Part shown: in pieces, positions 1 through 10,670 of the stretch | Position numbering within the stretch: position 1 is the stretch's first letter | Layout of the letters: every line of letters begins with the position of its first letter | Assembly: GCF_020882245.1 (NCBI RefSeq) | Contig: NC_083598.1 | Coordinates: 77,009,714-77,073,713 of the forward strand | From: Rhopalosiphum padi | Taxonomy: Eukaryota; Arthropoda; Insecta; Hemiptera; Aphididae | Direction of reading: 5' to 3' | Length of the DNA stretch: 64,000 nt | Program-made: the position numbers and the translations under genes | Notes under the pieces: generated by a model | The model's input: the letters and a program-made list of their open reading frames with translations, nothing else | What the model was told of the DNA's origin: nothing | The model's database searches: none

Positions 1-268
1 CAATACGTTTGAGTCACATATACATATATATATATACGATTTAACGTTTACACTGTATGGGGGCGCGGAATCCATTACGACACTCTCTGCAGCGGCGACC
101 CTCTCCATTATAATGTACAATTCCATTGCGCACGCCATTGCTGCCGCATTTATATAAATGCAACATCAGCGAGTATACCCGCCGCCGCCTCCACCACTGC
201 CGATGCCAAACCGTTTCCCGTTCGATGGAACAACCCTCCGGGCAATCTCCTCCGCATATAATACAAAG

Positions 269-312
<44 letters not shown>

Positions 313-1600
313 ATATATATAGAGTAGGCGATCGGTGTGTGTTCAAGCGTACGCAACATCGGAGGGTCGACGAAAAAAAATAGCCGGGGGTTTATTTTTT
401 TATTTCGATTCGCCTCTTTTCCGTTCCCCGTTTTCGGTATTACAATATATAAACCAGCCCCCGCAAAAACCCGTCACAGTACCACATCGGGGCCCGAAGT
501 ATTTGCACAGCGCCTGCCGCGGACTTCCGTTCATCGTGAGCTCCGAAAACCGCGATTTATTTTGTTTTTTTTTTTTTGTCATCGTCGTTTCTTATCCGTG
601 TGTATACACAACGGAAATCCGGACCGCAACGACGGTGATCGGTATAAGTATGTGTTATGTCCCTTAGTTGTCGAATCCCACGTACATTACCACATGTTTA
701 CTTTCACCCATATATATATATCATATTATATATTTTTATATATGCACGTATTTATTATTATATTATTGTACCTATCTATATTCTTACTCCGCTGCAGTGC
801 CACGCAATGACGTATATTATTTATTGCCGAGCGCGTTACATTATATTATATATTGTTATCATCGTATAGTTGTTATTATTGTTATTATACCGTGTTTGTT
901 TTTCCCTCCGCAGGTATTCATAACTCTGCGTCCAGGTGTAGCAGCGACTGCTGCCATCGTACACACATACGTCCATTATAATGTACATGAATAATGCGTG
1001 TGACGAGACTCACGGAATATTACGTCTGGAGAATTGGAATCAACGGATTATGCCCGCAATGTATACACACGAACGAACGTCGTGTACTGCATATTATATT
1101 ATTCCAACACAATACCATAATGGTGCGGCAATACTGCAGCGTGGAAGCGAAAAGGAAACGAAAAACAATAACAGAGGTGACGATTTTTCCATACGTTGTA
1201 ATTTTAACACGTACACCTAATATACGCGTATAGGTAATATAGTTTATATAATATGGCGAGCGCGCGTGTTTCTAGGTTAAGTCTGGTATCGTCTCCTCAC
1301 CCTACCGTCGAGTACCTTTTGTTTTTCTATAAACCGCAGCGTTCGGTCTGCACATGTATTTTAGTTATTTGTTACTTATCGTACGTTTTTGTCGCGTGTT
1401 CTCGTAGAAGCTTTGCGCGTTACCAGGTCAACGTTATGTAGCCGAGCATACCACATTGTTTACACGCCTAACTCTGCGCCGTCAACGGTCTTTATTTGTG
1501 GGTCGTACCATCCACCCTATCCGCTAGTTTGATACTCTAAAGATATTATTGTAAACGCCTTTTAATATTATACATCCAAATAAGTGTTCTAATATATGTG
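1..1600. other. Gene-free leading segment
   Basis: Mixed AT-rich and CpG-containing DNA with no credible gene. Several open frames of 60-157 codons overlap one another on both strands and consist of Tyr/Ile runs or biased composition without domains. A T/C-rich tract ending in CCGCAG near 913 resembles a plus-strand splice acceptor, but I could pair it with no convincing donor. If the Hox orientation is as in Drosophila, abd-A lies beyond the left edge, so this would be abd-A-upstream DNA. Confidence 0.5.
271..305. repeat. (TA)n microsatellite
   Basis: An uninterrupted TA run, followed by imperfect TA-rich sequence to about 320. Open frames crossing it give alternating Tyr-Ile runs on both strands and are artefacts of the repeat. 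Confidence 0.95.
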
Positions 1601-2700
1601 ATACGTATACACTATACAGTTTGTCGAGTTTCGGTGGAGATATGACAAAGGAAGTCGGCGAGGTTTACTGTATAATGTCGAGTCGACGAAAAGCACGAGC
1701 GTCACACGACGGCTCGGAAAGGGGTGTTTTTTTATTGTCGTTCCGAGACGCGTCGAGAATTTCGAGTTTCCGAGAGTCGCGGACTGCTGCAATAATGACG
1801 CTTTGATGCGCAGCCCTTCGGGTCGCGTGCGCGTAAGACTTAATCGCTCGGGCTTCGTGGGGGGGTGGGCGTTGGGTGAAAAGCCACTCCTTCGTCGCGT
1901 ATCGATCGGCGGCGGGGCGGGCCGAGCGTCCACCCGCCGTTGGCCCAGCAAAAGCCCGCGGCGGACGGCAGGCGCAAGCGCTGCGGCGGTGACTTTGCAG
2001 CGCGCCGGGCCGTGGAAAAGCCGCCGCCGCCGATCGTGTCTTTTGCGCGACCGACGTATAATTCCCATCGTCATACCGCAACCGTCGTTGGCGGTGGCTG
2101 TGCGTCGTCATCGTCGTCATCGTCGTCGTCGTCGCCGTCGCCGCCGCCGCCGCCACGAACACATCGCGCCGAGAAGCTTTGCCAGCCGCCCGCTGAGAAT
2201 TCATCCACAACTCATTACTCGCTCTTCGTGCATAAAATATAAAGGTAATCGTGCTTTTCGTACAGATTTTTCTCCGCGTTTATTAAAAGAACGCTGCCGC
2301 GCCACAGTCTTTATAATCCATTGGGCCCCCGCCGAATGGCCGATATACAACAAACATGGCCTCTATTTCTATATAACCCTTTTGTGTGTGCACATTATAA
2401 TATACATAATAACGTGATCGAATATAATACGCACGCACACACACACACTCATACATTATATTGTGCACTCGCGCCGCGGTCGCGTACAGCTTTGTCACCC
2501 TCCGCGCGCACGAATAAAAATAATCTTTTGTGTATCGTATATACGCATATACGCGCACACACGCGCATCACTGCAGCTCGTTCTCTCTCACCCGCGACGC
2601 CGTGACTCGTGGTCCGCCACCGGCGGCGGCTATTGTTCGCGACGTCCGGCCGAGAGGGTTTTTTTTCCATTCGATTTACCATTTTTTCCGTATGAATAAT
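1600..2700. promoter_or_regulatory. CpG-rich island beside the iab-4/iab-8 hairpin
   Basis: GC content rises sharply against the AT-rich background and CpG is dense. The centre carries CGTCGT/GCCGCC triplet repeats (about 2101-2155). Long open frames exist on both strands (about 204 codons plus, 181 codons minus), but they are Arg-, Ser/Pro- or Ala/Thr-run artefacts of the triplets. A plausible plus-strand donor, AAAG followed by GTAATC, sits at 2245-2250, and a strong acceptor lies at 2768-2769 just before the microRNA. Inference: a promoter or conserved regulatory element, possibly the start of the iab-4 primary transcript. It could also be an abd-A-side enhancer. No TATA/initiator pair was convincing. 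Confidence 0.4.
2101..2155. repeat. CGT/GCC triplet repeat
   Basis: Tandem and interrupted CGTCGT, CATCGT and GCCGCC triplets. They create a serine-then-proline run in one plus frame, an arginine run in another, and alanine/threonine runs on the minus strand. This explains the long open frames in this stretch without a gene. Confidence 0.85.
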
Positions 2701-2769
2701 ACGCATACATCACGTCGCGCGCCTACCATATAGTTATCATACAATATATTATTGTCTTTCCGTTTCCAG

Positions 2770-2910
2770 ATGTGCTGCACCGGTTATGACGACATGTGTA
2801 TAATGAGCTGTTCCTCGTCGGCTCGTCCGGTGGTCTGCCTGCCGAGCATCGCCGCAGAGCTGAAAATGTCGACTCGACGAATAATGCGTGGCACCCTGTA
2901 CGTATACTAA
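2770..2910 (+). other. Candidate exon / 46-codon open frame ending inside the iab-4 hairpin
   Basis: A pyrimidine tract, CTTTCCGTTTCCAG, ends at 2769 and is followed at once by ATG. The open frame (starts MCCTGYDDMC, rich in Cys and Ser) runs 46 codons to a TAA at 2908-2910. Its last codons use the 5' arm of the iab-4 hairpin. I recognise no family. GC content and codon choice are more gene-like than the surroundings. The region may simply be the spliced, noncoding exon of the iab-4 primary transcript lying just upstream of the hairpin, with the open frame fortuitous. A weak donor (CT followed by GTACGT, 2898-2903) lies in the hairpin base and would keep phase with the candidate exon at 27987. 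I regard protein coding as unlikely. Confidence 0.25.
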
Positions 2911-2972
2911 ATGTATCCTGAGTGCATTATAAAACTGTCCGGTATACCTTCAGTATACGTAACAGGGTGCCA
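2889..2972 (+). ncRNA. mir-iab-4: microRNA precursor mir-iab-4
   Basis: An 84-nt imperfect hairpin. The basal stem is ten perfect pairs (TGGCACCCTG, 2889-2898, with CAGGGTGCCA, 2963-2972). Next come a one-base bulge at A2961, nine pairs to 2908/2952, isolated mismatches, and a loop of roughly 2922-2939. The 5p arm (2900-2921) begins ACGTATACTAAATG and matches Drosophila miR-iab-4-5p as I recall it except for A in place of G at position 10. The 3p arm (2940-2963) begins CGGTATACCTTCAG and matches at every position. In flies this microRNA sits between abd-A and Abd-B and represses Ubx and, by some reports, abd-A; its primary RNA runs opposite to the Hox genes. This call fixes the locus identity of the window. 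Seed of 5p: CGUAUAC. Confidence 0.96.
2889..2972 (-). ncRNA. mir-iab-8: Antisense microRNA precursor mir-iab-8
   Basis: The complement of the iab-4 hairpin also folds. In Drosophila it is processed to miR-iab-8 from a long noncoding RNA that starts near Abd-B and runs in the Hox direction. Here the expected iab-8-5p arm is the complement of about 2939-2962 (starts TTACGTATACTGAAGG) and matches the fly sequence as I recall it. The iab-8-3p arm comes from about 2898-2919 and carries one central change. The change that breaks a G-C pair on the plus strand becomes a tolerated U-G wobble on this strand. Expression cannot be shown from sequence. The call rests on conservation of the bidirectional locus and on the preserved fold. 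Confidence 0.85.
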
Positions 2973-2999
2973 TACCGATCGTCCTGAAGTGGTCCCGTG

Positions 3000-3506
3000 G
3001 AGCTGCCTGCAGCGTTATCATCTACGACGTCGCCGTCGTCTTTTTGCGTACAATTTTATACTTGTATACATAAATAAATATACATATTGTTGTTTGTCGT
3101 GTCATACCTTAAACGTGTAAAACATTTAGTTTGTTACAAAAAATAAATTAATGTATTGCAGCGCTTGCGAATCTAATACACACACGCATATTATATTTAT
3201 ATATTACATAATAATAACATCGTAATAGGTGTACCTATAACCTATATACATATATAATATATAAATTATGATCATTACAGTATAAATTATTGTTAATATT
3301 ATTTTACTCGGCAAGCCTACTCGATTCATTTGTTATTTTTTTTTTTTTTTTTATTGACACTATCTGTTCAAGTTATAAAATTCCTTAGTTCGAAAAAGGA
3401 AAACTATTTATGAATATCTATTATACTCTATTTATTGTATGACTGTTATTGTCGCGAGATTGTAATCGGAAATAAAAAATAATATACATACCTATAACAT
3501 ACATAC

Positions 3507-3541
<35 letters not shown>

Positions 3542-6500
3542 TATATGGTGCATTATATGCTCGCGAAACCCGTTTGCCCCGATGGGAAATTGCACGACAG
3601 TAAATCCGTAATGTTTACGATGTTTATACGATACGTAAAACGTGTAGGTTTATTATTATTATTATTACTATTAGTGTATAGTAGCAGTTATGGTATATAT
3701 AGCGAAGAGTAGGCTTGCGTGATGTGTTTTAATATACATATAGATTTCTATAAACAGCTCATTACAATAATACATATATTACGTACAATTTGTAATAATA
3801 TTATTATAATATTATATGATGCATCGCGTATATATATGCCTAATGGGTTTTTCAAAAACGTTTTGTAATTTTTTTTTTCGAGCATAATATAAACTTTTGT
3901 CGGGCTTTACAATAAAATTGTACGTTTGGGTGGTGTACACGTTTTTTCAGTCCTGTGAAAAGCAGCACGATATATTATGTACCAGATATCTAACCACATA
4001 GGTCTAATTATATAATCGCAGCAATGAGAGTTTGTGCTAATTTTTAAAAGGTCCGATATTTATAAACAATACATTTCGATAAATGCTGTGCACTTTGACT
4101 TAAGAATTTATATACATATATAATTTATATATACAGGACATAGGTACACAGTAAAACTAATGACACTCTGGTCTATGAATGTATACTAATCATTCACATC
4201 TATATAATTGTAAAAATAATTTGTTGTGTATGCTTTACAATAGTAAGTTTTAAAAAACATAATTAATTAAAATGCGTATACGCATATAAAAATGTTTCTT
4301 AGGCCATATTAGTGTTGCATAATAATACGAATATAATATTTTACTCACTATTACAGTATTACTCAGATTTAGTGTTGCAGTGGCAATACATAAATATGTA
4401 GTTATTTTTTTTCGGAACATTGTAATAAGATACGACTATATTATTTTTTAGATAATTCAGATAATTGAATACAATATGACACGGATACAGGTAAATAATA
4501 GTTTTATATAATAAAATATAATATATTGGTAGGTATTATAAAGAATAAAAATTATACAAACCAGTTTTCCAAAAATATGTTCATGAATACAAACTAAAAA
4601 ATTATTAGTGTGAGAGAAAAATTCATTATTTAACATCAAATATCAATTTTGTAAATACACACAATATGTCAGTAAATGCAAATATTATAATATAATATCT
4701 CGGTATAGGACGGGATAGAGTATAATATAGTACCTACAATACGTCAAGTATTTTAAATTATATAATACACAGTATTTCCGTATATATAATTAAATAAATT
4801 AAATTGAACACGGGCGGCCACCATAAACTCGCAATAACTGTTAAGAATTTCTTAACGTTTGTCTAATAATAATATATAAAGACGTTGTAACATTAATAAT
4901 ATTAAACTGAGAAGATGGTTGTTTTTTAAGAATAATAAAATATTAAATATTTGTATTATATCTATAACATATATGAATAATAAATATTACAAAATATACA
5001 TTATTAATCAAATTTTATGAACGCTGTTCAACGACCGAAATGTCATTATTATCAAATTGATACAATACAACAAACGAAAAAACATTGTACTCCTATATAA
5101 TTACAATATGTACTATTTTGTATAGGTAGCTATGTGTTTTAAATTTAAACAATTAAGATGGTAATATTATTAATTAGTTGAACGAATAGATTTCCATGCT
5201 TAAATCTGCATAATAAATGAATCCATACGTTCATACGTCTAATTTGAATTATAATTAATAATAATGAACCTTTTTAATATATGTACGAGAAGTAGATATG
5301 TACTGGAAAATGTAGAATTATATTGTACATAATATTATGTATGATCACATGATGTTTATTATATTTCTATAACACTTCCTATTTTGTATATACACTATTC
5401 CTTATACAGTCAAACCTATATTATGTTATAAGTAGTATAATTATAAGGTATTACCTATATATGGTATTAAATTATAATTATAAGTACATAATAAACATGA
5501 ATTTTTTATGCATTTATTATAGAGCCAAAAAAAAAAAATATATATACAATTTAATTTAGAAAAAATTAAGTTTTAACACTTGTTTCTATAAATATATTTG
5601 ATAATATATATGAATAATACATATTAATACGTATTTCAATAATTTATTAGTAGTGCATTAACTAAATTTTATTTTCAAATAAAATACTCGTATATTTAAA
5701 ATTACTATATTTATATAATATATATTATTATTTATGGTTCTTTTATTTTTTGATCATAAACAATCCGCCTTAATCATAAATATTAATAAGTTATCAATAA
5801 TAACGAATATTTTTGATTTAATGAAATGCGAATATTTGTATATTTGTATCGTATACAAATTAAATATAGGTTCCTATTACAATATTTGATAAATCATAGC
5901 ATTTGAATAATGATATTGTGAGTAGAACTTGATTCAGATATCTAATTTAAATAGTGCAATAATCATATAATTTATCATATAATTATAAGTTTAAAAAATG
6001 TTATGTTGCCCACTTGATTGTAAGAATTTTTTATTAACGAATAAATATTTTCAAACTGTATAATATATAGGTAGATATACCTGCTAAACACCTTAATAAC
6101 AGAAGTGGTATTATAAAATTTGTACTCAAATTTCAAGTTTTAAAATTCAAATATATTAATTTTAAATTTATCTAAAAATTATAAGAAATTTCAAATATAA
6201 AAGAAACAATTGCTCACGTTTTAAATGTCCTATTGTTTTATATACAAGACTCAGAAAACTGGTCAAAATTAATATTTTTAAATTTTAACTTTTTACGATT
6301 ATTATTTACTGAGTTATAACTGGTATATGATGTAAAAATAACGAATAATCAAAATGCAGATTAAAACAGTAAATTTAAATTTTATTAAGTATAGAAAGGT
6401 ACTTATGATCTTTTCTCAAACCGTTCGATGTATAGAGTTATATACACGGAAAGACGACTATGAAAATCAAAACATGACTATTGTTTCAATGAGTTTAAAT

Positions 6501-7620
6501 AGTTAGGTACATTTACGGTTTAGACTTTAAACAGTATTATTACAACTATTTATTTAATTTAATTATTTACTCGATTTATGAGTTACTGTGTAGTGATTGT
6601 TTTGTTTGTATATGATGTATGTATAATGTATATACTATATAGCACTTACTAGATTGCAACTCATTGCATAATTATTTAAAATGTTAGAGTCTTATAATTC
6701 ATCATAATGTACGTCACACGATATATATAACCGTCCGGAAACGGTTATTAGACTAATTGTAACTTATTACCGATAATATTATATAAATATTAAATACTTA
6801 ACATTATAAATGCAGTCAGCTGCAGTTGTTATCAATTCTGTTATTTTTCTATGTAGGTGTTAAAGTATGCATACAATAATTAAGAGTTTCCAACCTTATT
6901 GAATGCCTGTTTAATGTATTACGTACCTACACGTTCCTATATAGCATTTATTTTATAATTATAGCACCTAATACGTAAAACGGTCATATAGGTTTTTGCT
7001 GATTCTCTGCACGTCAGAGATACAACGGATTTTTGCATATATATTATCTGTGTACAAACATGACACGTATATGATATATATATATATAATATTATATTAT
7101 ACATGTACGTACACAATTGTTTGAGCAATAAACGTGAATCCAATTACGCTTGAAATGAGTTTCAATTTTCATAATACATAAAGTCGTAAAAATGTTGTAC
7201 GCCCATATTATACATAATAAATATAACGTTAATACAACTCAATTAATTTTATTATTCATATATTTCCTTACAGATACCTTTGACATCTTATCTCAAAGGT
7301 ATAAATTTGTGCCTAAATAATATAAAGTGCTTACATAATATTTGCGTGTAAATATAATATAGTTTAATTAAAACTATTATAATTATCAGTTAATTTGACC
7401 GTTTAATGTAAGTTACGTGTTAAAGAAATATAAGCAAAGATAGCTTTGGCGTTCTAAAGTGTATATTTAATATAAGTACTCGTTTTATATTTATTTAAAT
7501 ATATAATAGTTCAATAATTGAGCGTCACGCACTCAACCGAATGGTTAGTTCTCGATACATATAGTTTTTCATTATTTCGTGAAACATTTTCATTTATGTA
7601 ATACATACGATTATATAATG
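3000..7620. other. AT-rich gene-free stretch
   Basis: Very AT-rich, with a (TA)n tract at 3511-3536, a poly-T of about 18 at 3335-3352 and many ATT/AAT runs. No open frame has coding character and I found no paired splice sites. About 6.1-6.4 kb has long A/T-rich phrases that look like decayed transposon DNA, but I cannot assign a family. Confidence 0.6.
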
Positions 7621-7629
7621 ATCACCCGA

Positions 7630-8432
7630 CGTACACACTTCAAAAGCGTCGGGAAAAACCCTGAAAAAAAAACGGAAAAACGGAAATTTTTACGCATAAC
7701 CACTTTTCGACAAAATCGATTTTTTTATTTTGTTGTAACGATTCATTGTAAATACTAGACATTTTCACCAAATGTTTATATTATGATTATCTATTTAAGA
7801 TTAAATATTCAAAATATTTTGACCTTTTTTAAGCTACTTATAGACAATTGAAATTTTCGACTTTTCTAGGTTTTTTTTCTTAAAATGCCGATAAAAAAAA
7901 TTTGGCTATCCAAAATATCTTTAAAATTTAATACAAGGTTTATTATTAGTTGTACTTATCGTAGTAAAAAAAAAATCAAAAATCGTTAGCCACAATTTTT
8001 GTTTATAAGCATTTAAAGTTCAAATGTTTACGAAATATATCAAAATCGCGAAAATTTGCAAGGAATTTTGAAATTAAAAATTCATAAAATTGTTGTGATT
8101 TATACTTTAAGTTCAAAAATCCAATACAAGTCCATAAGTTTTTCTTCAATTATCTGTAAAAAAAAGTTCAGCGTCAATATAGAAAACATTTTATGAGTGT
8201 ATGAAATTTAATTTTTTACGAAATAGCGTAAAAAAACGATACATTACAATTTAAATATATGTAATTATATAATTTATCCAACTAATTATCATTAACTGAC
8301 AAATCATCTCCGTTCAGAATCGTTTTTTGTATACAATGATAACCGTCATTGCATTCAGATTTAACACATCCATTATAGTGACCTACTCTCCATCTCTACT
8401 ATACAGCAGAGCGATACCCACTTGCCCACTTT
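7630..8432. repeat. Aphid-type dispersed repeat (non-autonomous transposon remnant)
   Basis: This block differs in texture from its flanks. It has long poly-A/T-punctuated phrases (CGACAAAATCGATTTTTTTA near 7708, then further long A/T phrases), then a conserved-looking end with TTTTTTGTATACAATGATAA near 8324 and CAGAGCGATACCCACTTGCC near 8406. I recall near-identical sequence as a very common interspersed element in aphid genomes, which is the main sequence-level reason for calling the host an aphid. No transposase open frame is present. Boundaries are approximate and I could not identify terminal repeats or a target-site duplication. Family name unknown to me. Confidence 0.65.
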
Positions 8433-8860
8433 ATATATTCGTTCTTACACCACAAAACTCGTCGAAATATTGTTTGTTATAGTTATTTTGATACATACAA
8501 TGCATGCATCACTTTTTAAAACCAACCCCCCTCCTATGCGATTACTACAAATCGCGTTTGGAATATATGGGGAATTTTCTCTTTATCATCGCGATGACCT
8601 GATTTCGGGGACAATAGGTGTTTGTTTTCTTTCAGAGAACTCAAGACGTATAAAAAATATTATAATACGAACGCGGGCGTGTGTTTCGGATACTATATTT
8701 TGTACGTAACTTACACCTATACGTGGCCAGCGATTGGACCACCTGAAAGCGTGATATAATTTCGTTACGACCGTAACAGAGTGCGTTGTACACCGCAAAC
8801 ACACACATAAAGTATAACAATAATATATATATATAGGTAAATAATGTGTAGTGTTTTGTG
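8433..8860. other. Short gene-free stretch after the repeat
   Basis: Moderately AT-rich. Open frames on both strands (95 and 72 codons) overlap, lack domains and look like chance. A reverse CCAAT (CGATTGG) lies near 8731-8737. Confidence 0.4.
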
Positions 8861-8869
8861 AGGAGCGTA

Positions 8870-9490
8870 GTTTTTTGTCGTTGTCGCGATGGTTATTGTT
8901 TCGGAGCTCAGAGCAAAAAACTCGACCGCGAGAAACGAAAAGGGTTAAAGAATTCTTTTGAAACGTCTCGCGACGATCAAGACAATGCAGTCGTCAAAGG
9001 TGTATAGGTTAGTAGTGGCAGGTATACCCTGTGGTTGTCCACGTAATGTGCGGTGAGAAAGGGGTCACTGGGCTACGCCACAATGTTTATTGCGACTGGG
9101 CCATTATTACGAGGGAGCGACGTTTAAAAAGAAAAAACGAATAAATTTGTCTCCAAAAAAAAAAAATACCCGATTCTGATGTAAAGGATATTATTTTATG
9201 TGGGTCAAGAGAAAACGACAGTCCACCGTTGTCGTCGACCAATCGGCGGCAGTCTCGAGGTTTTCTTATAGGTGGATACGCTGACCATTATTATTATTAT
9301 CACTGTATCTCACGACCTGCAAAGCCCTTCTCGATCGGCACACTACTTATCGTCGCGTATTCGGCATTCGGTATTCGAGCACACCGCTGCTTGCTAAATC
9401 TCTCGTACAACCTGCTACAACGCTGCAGCCGAAGAACACAGGCCCTGCACTAGACACAACTACCGCCGGCCCGCAGACACATCGTTCAAG
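8870..9490 (+). promoter_or_regulatory. CpG-richer block with possible first exon, donor at 9491
   Basis: GC and CpG rise after 8.87 kb. An NF-Y-like ACCAATCGG lies at about 9238-9246. The block ends with CATCGTTCAAG followed by GTGAGT (9491-9496), a textbook donor and one of the best on the plus strand. A 74-codon open frame (9229-9453) stops before the donor and has no recognisable domain. Another frame stays open from about 9288 to the donor but has no ATG. This fits a noncoding first exon. A strong acceptor (a run of T then GCAG, near 10219-10220) and the candidate exons at 27987 and 45963 are possible downstream partners. The transcription start is undetermined. Confidence 0.35.
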
Positions 9491-9788
9491 GTGAGTGCAA
9501 TTTCGTACGGTTAAAATAATATGATATCGCGATATTATATATACAAGTCCGCGTTACACTTATTGACGACGGTTAATATATTATTATTTAATATTAATCC
9601 GCTAATGATTAGGCAAGTTTGGAGGAACTCGAATCGTAACCGCAGCGGCATCGGCTCTCGGTCGCGATGCTGGTGAACGTATATAAATAGAATAAGTTTT
9701 CGTTTCGGCCGAGATCCAAAACACCGTGTCTAGCAAACTCTCGAGGGAGTTCTGTGTATAGGTCTCTTGGTGGAGTCTCCCCTGAGAC

Positions 9789-10301
9789 ATGCTACAGGTG
9801 GATTACGAGGAACGCGCGTGTATTTATATAGATGTTTATGACATATGTCCTGATATATTATTCGCCGGTGCAGCAGTGATGAGTTTTCGCGAATTTCGCT
9901 ACCCGTCGCAGCCGACTCTGCCGCCATCTGGGCGATCGGATATCCCGTCATCCCCAAGGGTGGTTCGCGGACAGAGCGAGAGAAAGGAAAGGCGACACAG
10001 CGTCCGCGCGCGTCGTCCGGTCGTGGCGGCAGGTCGAGGGGTACGCTCCGCTACCATTGTCCTCGCGACCTGCGCGCGACTCCTCCTATCCGGCATGGCG
10101 CCCGGTGGCGGTCGGTTTGGCCATCGCCGCCGTCGCCGACACCATTACACAAAGCCGTCGACAAAATTTCGCAACAACGATGGAAGGATCGGCCGGTGTC
10201 ACGCCATGATTTTTTTGCAGACTAAACGAAAATTGATGCCGGACACGGTTATGATGGTTTATTTTGTTTATCTGCAGAAGTCCACGGACGATATTTTTTA
10301 A
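9789..10301 (+). other. 170-codon open frame, probably fortuitous
   Basis: The longest open frame with mixed composition in the first 10 kb. Its middle is Arg/Ser/Pro-rich because it crosses CpG-rich triplets (VVRGQSERKERRHSVRARRP and similar), and the ends read through AT-rich DNA. A minus-strand open frame of 65 codons overlaps it. An acceptor-like tract ends with GCAG near 10220, inside it. There is no domain, signal peptide or conserved motif that I recognise. I treat it as a by-product of a GC-rich regulatory block, with a small chance that part of it is exonic. Confidence 0.12.
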
Positions 10302-10309
10302 GAAAAAAA

Positions 10310-10639
10310 AAATTATATGTGCTTGGCTTTAGGACTTTATATGCACTTTAGGTGATTATATATAGGTACTTACAACATCGGGTAATCTATAAAAATAAAA
10401 ATCGCGTTTTCACAAATGATAAATTTTCTATGCTATTTACAAGGAGTAGGTAAAGATTATACAGTCGCTGGATATTTATTGATGTTTACCTACTGGAATT
10501 GAAATTTGAACTCTTGGTAGTCGCGTTATTCTATACTTAAGTACTTACTAATAATATTACGACGATGACCTATAGATATTATAGTCTTTAATATTGGTTA
10601 TAAATTTATAATATTATAAATATGTATGATGTATTTAGA

Positions 10640-10670
<31 letters not shown>

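Noticed and set aside
1665..2417. Open frames of 181-204 codons on both strands
   Set aside because: They overlap on opposite strands and owe their length to CGT/GCC triplet repeats; the products are Arg, Ala/Thr or Ser/Pro runs with no domain.
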